9,203 nt of DNA from contig JADFKA010000053.1 of assembly GCA_022565135.1 (NCBI GenBank), positions 1 through 9,203 of the forward strand, written 5' to 3'. The translations under genes were made by a program, and so were the position numbers. Every line of letters begins with the position of its first letter. Position 1 is the first letter of the stretch. A model generated the notes under the pieces. The model had not been told where the DNA came from. It made no database searches and saw nothing but the letters and a program-made list of their open reading frames with translations. This DNA comes from Pseudomonadota bacterium. Lineage in GTDB: Bacteria; Pseudomonadota; Gammaproteobacteria; Steroidobacterales; Woeseiaceae. Below are positions 7,493 through 9,203 of this stretch, in pieces.

Positions 7493-8308
7493 CTAACGCC
7501 GATAACGTCTAGGCCGATTACGCCCCTGAAGGTTCCTCCTGCTCATGCGGGCAAAGTCTCGCTCGAAGTCCTGACGAGGAGCCTTTTCCGACTGAGCTCG
7601 GCGATGTGACTCGTAATCCGCTACCAGTCCAGTGAATGCCTCCGCAACCGAATCGAAATCGTTAGCCCCCTGTGTCGCCGTCCGCCGATGGTTTTCGATG
7701 AATTCCGCACACGAAATGCGAGTGACGTACGCATCTATATCGTTGGCATTGGGTATAAGCCACCAAAGCACTTGCTTGTCGCCAAAGTCGAAGAACACAT
7801 GCGCACGGCTTCCTGCCCAATCCCGCAGCAGTCCGCCCCCGTGCGACCGACCTCTCCGCAGCAGCGCATACTCGGGGAACGGTGCGACAGATTCGTCCAA
7901 TGCTTTCTGAAATCTAGCTTTGTCGGTCTTTCGTCTCACTCCATCTACCACCCAAATCAACTTTGAGTAAAAGCCTTCGCGGGATCGACGCTCTTCAGGC
8001 TTGATGTACGAGTGCTGGAACTCAATTACCCAGCCATCATCGGTCTTCACGTCTGCGATGTGTCGCTCACCGTCTTCGGCATGCTGGATAATCTCCTGCC
8101 AATCAACGGGAAACTGCCCCTTCCACTTGCGGTGCCATTCCGTTTCGTTCTCCCACCACGAATCGCAATGGCGACGCCCCCGATGAGCCCAGTGCCAAAC
8201 CCGGACTTCTCCGCACCTTGCAACCATGGGATTTCCACAGCCAGGACACTCGCCCGAAAGATTGGGCTGAGGTTCTTGGCGTTGTCCATTTACAAGAGCG
8301 AATTTCAT
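7493..8308 (-). CDS. CoiA-like nuclease with N-terminal zinc-finger-like region
   Basis: The 271-aa protein fits the competence protein CoiA-like family, which has a restriction-endonuclease-like fold. The N-terminus has CPGC at 21-24, Cys32, HWAH at 39-42 and Cys48, a likely metal site. The core has E-T-E-W-H at 55-59, IADVKTDDGW with Asp86, and VIEFQHS with Glu96 and Gln98, giving the D...ExQ variant of the PD-(D/E)XK triad, followed by an Arg-rich helix (EERRSREGFY, 105-114). The last ~20 residues are very Arg-rich, suggesting nucleic-acid contact. CoiA itself belongs to the competence regulon, but this relative sits among defence-type genes, so a DNA-processing role in immunity is an inference. 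The ATG start at 8308 overlaps the stop of the 55-aa ORF as ATGA, so translation is probably coupled. The TAG stop lies 171 bp before the NTPase gene. Length and key residues look intact. Confidence 0.75.
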   Translation of the reverse strand: MKFALVNGQRQEPQPNLSGECPGCGNPMVARCGEVRVWHWAHRGRRHCDSWWENETEWHRKWKGQFPVDWQEIIQHAEDGERHIADVKTDDGWVIEFQHSYIKPEERRSREGFYSKLIWVVDGVRRKTDKARFQKALDESVAPFPEYALLRRGRSHGGGLLRDWAGSRAHVFFDFGDKQVLWWLIPNANDIDAYVTRISCAEFIENHRRTATQGANDFDSVAEAFTGLVADYESHRRAQSEKAPRQDFERDFARMSRRNLQGRNRPRRYRR

Positions 8309-8472
8309 GTTTGGATCTCGCTTGTAGCCGCCTCACGATCAGATTTTCGGCCGCCTATCAGCAGCTTTCGAGTGCTTGCCGGCCACTCGAAATAGATCTT
8401 TGGAAAACGACAATTTCGAGCGTCTGCTTCCGCGTAGTCGTCAATTTGTAGTATCGGTTGGATGGATTCCAT
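8305..8472 (-). CDS. Small 55-aa protein coupled to the CoiA-like gene
   Basis: The minus strand has ATG at 8472 preceded, after 7 bases, by AAGGA (8484-8480), and an open frame of 55 codons ending in TGA at 8307-8305. The TGA overlaps the CoiA-like ATG as ATGA, a strong sign of translational coupling. The protein starts MESIQPILQIDDYAEADARN, continues with CRFPKIYFEWP and a basic RKLLIGGRKSDR stretch, and ends in SEIQT. It has no membrane segment or known motif; the acidic start and basic end are the only visible character. I do not recognise it. It could be a partner, inhibitor or regulator of the CoiA-like nuclease. A frame starting at TTG 8543 overlaps it, but has no comparable start or stop context. 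Confidence 0.65.
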   Translation of the reverse strand: MESIQPILQIDDYAEADARNCRFPKIYFEWPASTRKLLIGGRKSDREAATSEIQT

Positions 8473-8479
8473 GGTGATT

Positions 8480-8484
8480 TCCTT
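8480..8484 (-). promoter_or_regulatory. Shine-Dalgarno site of the 55-aa ORF
   Basis: AAGGA on the minus strand, 7 bases before ATG 8472. It is the clearest ribosome binding site in this block and supports translation of the small ORF. Confidence 0.6.
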
Positions 8485-8487
8485 AAT

Positions 8488-8517
8488 GGGGTTTTGTCCA
8501 TTTGGACTTCAGACCCC
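8488..8517. repeat. Imperfect stem-loop between the 210-codon gene and the 55-aa ORF
   Basis: GGGGT (8488-8492) pairs with ACCCC (8513-8517) and GTCC (8496-8499) with GGAC (8504-8507), leaving a small internal loop and a 4-base tip. It ends 3 bases before the Shine-Dalgarno site of the small ORF on the minus strand. With no T-run it is not a clear terminator; an RNA processing or stability element is possible. Confidence 0.35.
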
Positions 8518-8539
8518 TGTGTGTAGTCCAGATCCCATT

Positions 8540-9172
8540 TCAACGCTTTCTCGGCGTGCCAACACTCGTCGACTCAGCATGCATCAGTGTCGCCTCATCG
8601 TCCATCGGCGCCTCTGGAAAATCTAGCGGCGGCGGGGAATTCAATGCAATGCTAGTTTGAGCCACTTCGTCAATGCCCATGCGCTTGTCAGGAACAAGCG
8701 TAGGCACTTGCAACGACACATGCGCAGGCCTCTCCCAAAGCACCCAGAAACCCAGTGGTAGAAACTTCAATATGTGACCGAAGATCGTCCCGCCCCCTTT
8801 CATCGTCATCTTGCCAGCCCCTTTGATTACGACTTGCCTGCGATAGGGATAGATCCACCAGTAGATATCGATGTTGTCTGGCAACGCTTCTTCGTCGTTG
8901 AGAAAATATCGCCTAAGCGCGTCGGGAAATGGGGCCGATACAATACCTGTTTTTGCTTCCTCGACAGCGTTGGCTGCGAGAAGGTGTCCAACCACCGCAC
9001 GCGCTATTTTTTGCGGTCTCAAGACTACCGTTATTTCGTTAGGCAATGCGATCGTTCCGTTCAGTGAAGATACGGCTAGACCTGTGTGTGGCGAATTCCA
9101 ATTCTGTCGCATAATTTCGTGTGAATTCCAAGTCTTGTCATACCGGTACTGATTGTTACGATGGCGGCTCAA
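8540..9172 (-). CDS. Unrecognised protein, up to 210 aa
   Basis: An open frame runs from TTG 9172 to TGA at 8542-8540 and is bounded upstream by a stop at 9187-9185. An ATG at 9112 (residue 21) gives a 190-aa protein starting MRQNWNSPHTG and may be the true start; neither has a strong Shine-Dalgarno site, although AGG lies 8 bases before the TTG. Visible features are a beta-like TIALPNEITVVLRP (40-53), an aromatic IDIYWWIYPYRRQVVI (101-116), a hydrophobic TIFGHILKFLPLGFWVLW (129-146) that could be a buried strand or a weak membrane segment, and a Pro- and acid-rich tail (SPPPLDFPEAPMDDE). I do not recognise the family and give no function. It is 67 bp upstream of the 55-aa ORF on the same strand, so it may lead the CoiA-like operon. 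The long frame, without a better competing one, supports it as real. Confidence 0.6.
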   Translation of the reverse strand: MSRHRNNQYRYDKTWNSHEIMRQNWNSPHTGLAVSSLNGTIALPNEITVVLRPQKIARAVVGHLLAANAVEEAKTGIVSAPFPDALRRYFLNDEEALPDNIDIYWWIYPYRRQVVIKGAGKMTMKGGGTIFGHILKFLPLGFWVLWERPAHVSLQVPTLVPDKRMGIDEVAQTSIALNSPPPLDFPEAPMDDEATLMHAESTSVGTPRKR

Positions 9173-9203
9173 TGCGTGACCTAGTCATTCTATTTATTCA
9201 CCT

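Overview
The window has the look of a bacterial defence island, probably from a proteobacterium. That assignment rests only on a base composition slightly above 50% GC, mixed ATG, GTG and TTG starts, and Shine-Dalgarno sites. No rRNA, tRNA, transposase, integrase gene or housekeeping gene is present to fix the taxon.

Layout. On the + strand, positions 3-293 hold the C-terminal tail of a gene that starts outside the window. Positions 294-716 have no convincing gene but are rich in inverted repeats. Positions 717-2120 (+) encode an ApeA-like HEPN protein, an anti-phage candidate. A 76-bp gap then separates it from a convergent minus-strand block that fills the rest of the window. Read in the direction of transcription, this block holds: a 210-codon unrecognised protein (9172-8540); a 55-aa ORF (8472-8305) with a good Shine-Dalgarno site, whose stop overlaps the next start as ATGA; a CoiA-like nuclease with an N-terminal Cys/His zinc-finger-like part (8308-7493); a 171-bp gap with an attC-like half site and an inverted repeat; a 1460-aa P-loop NTPase with a long helical-repeat body and a C-terminal PD-(D/E)XK nuclease (7321-2939); and a DUF2971 protein (2865-2197).

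How the genes may work together (inference). The large NTPase resembles the sensor-plus-effector layout of STAND/NACHT immune proteins, but its nuclease sits at the C-terminus instead of the usual N-terminal effector position. The DUF2971 gene follows directly and could be its partner. The CoiA-like gene and its coupled 55-aa ORF form a second module. ApeA on the other strand would be an independent RNase-type system. Both apeA and the NTPase gene have a perfect inverted repeat 8-10 bp before the start codon, a possible shared mode of control. The best candidate for an undescribed system is the NTPase-nuclease/DUF2971 pair, possibly with the CoiA-like/55-aa module upstream.
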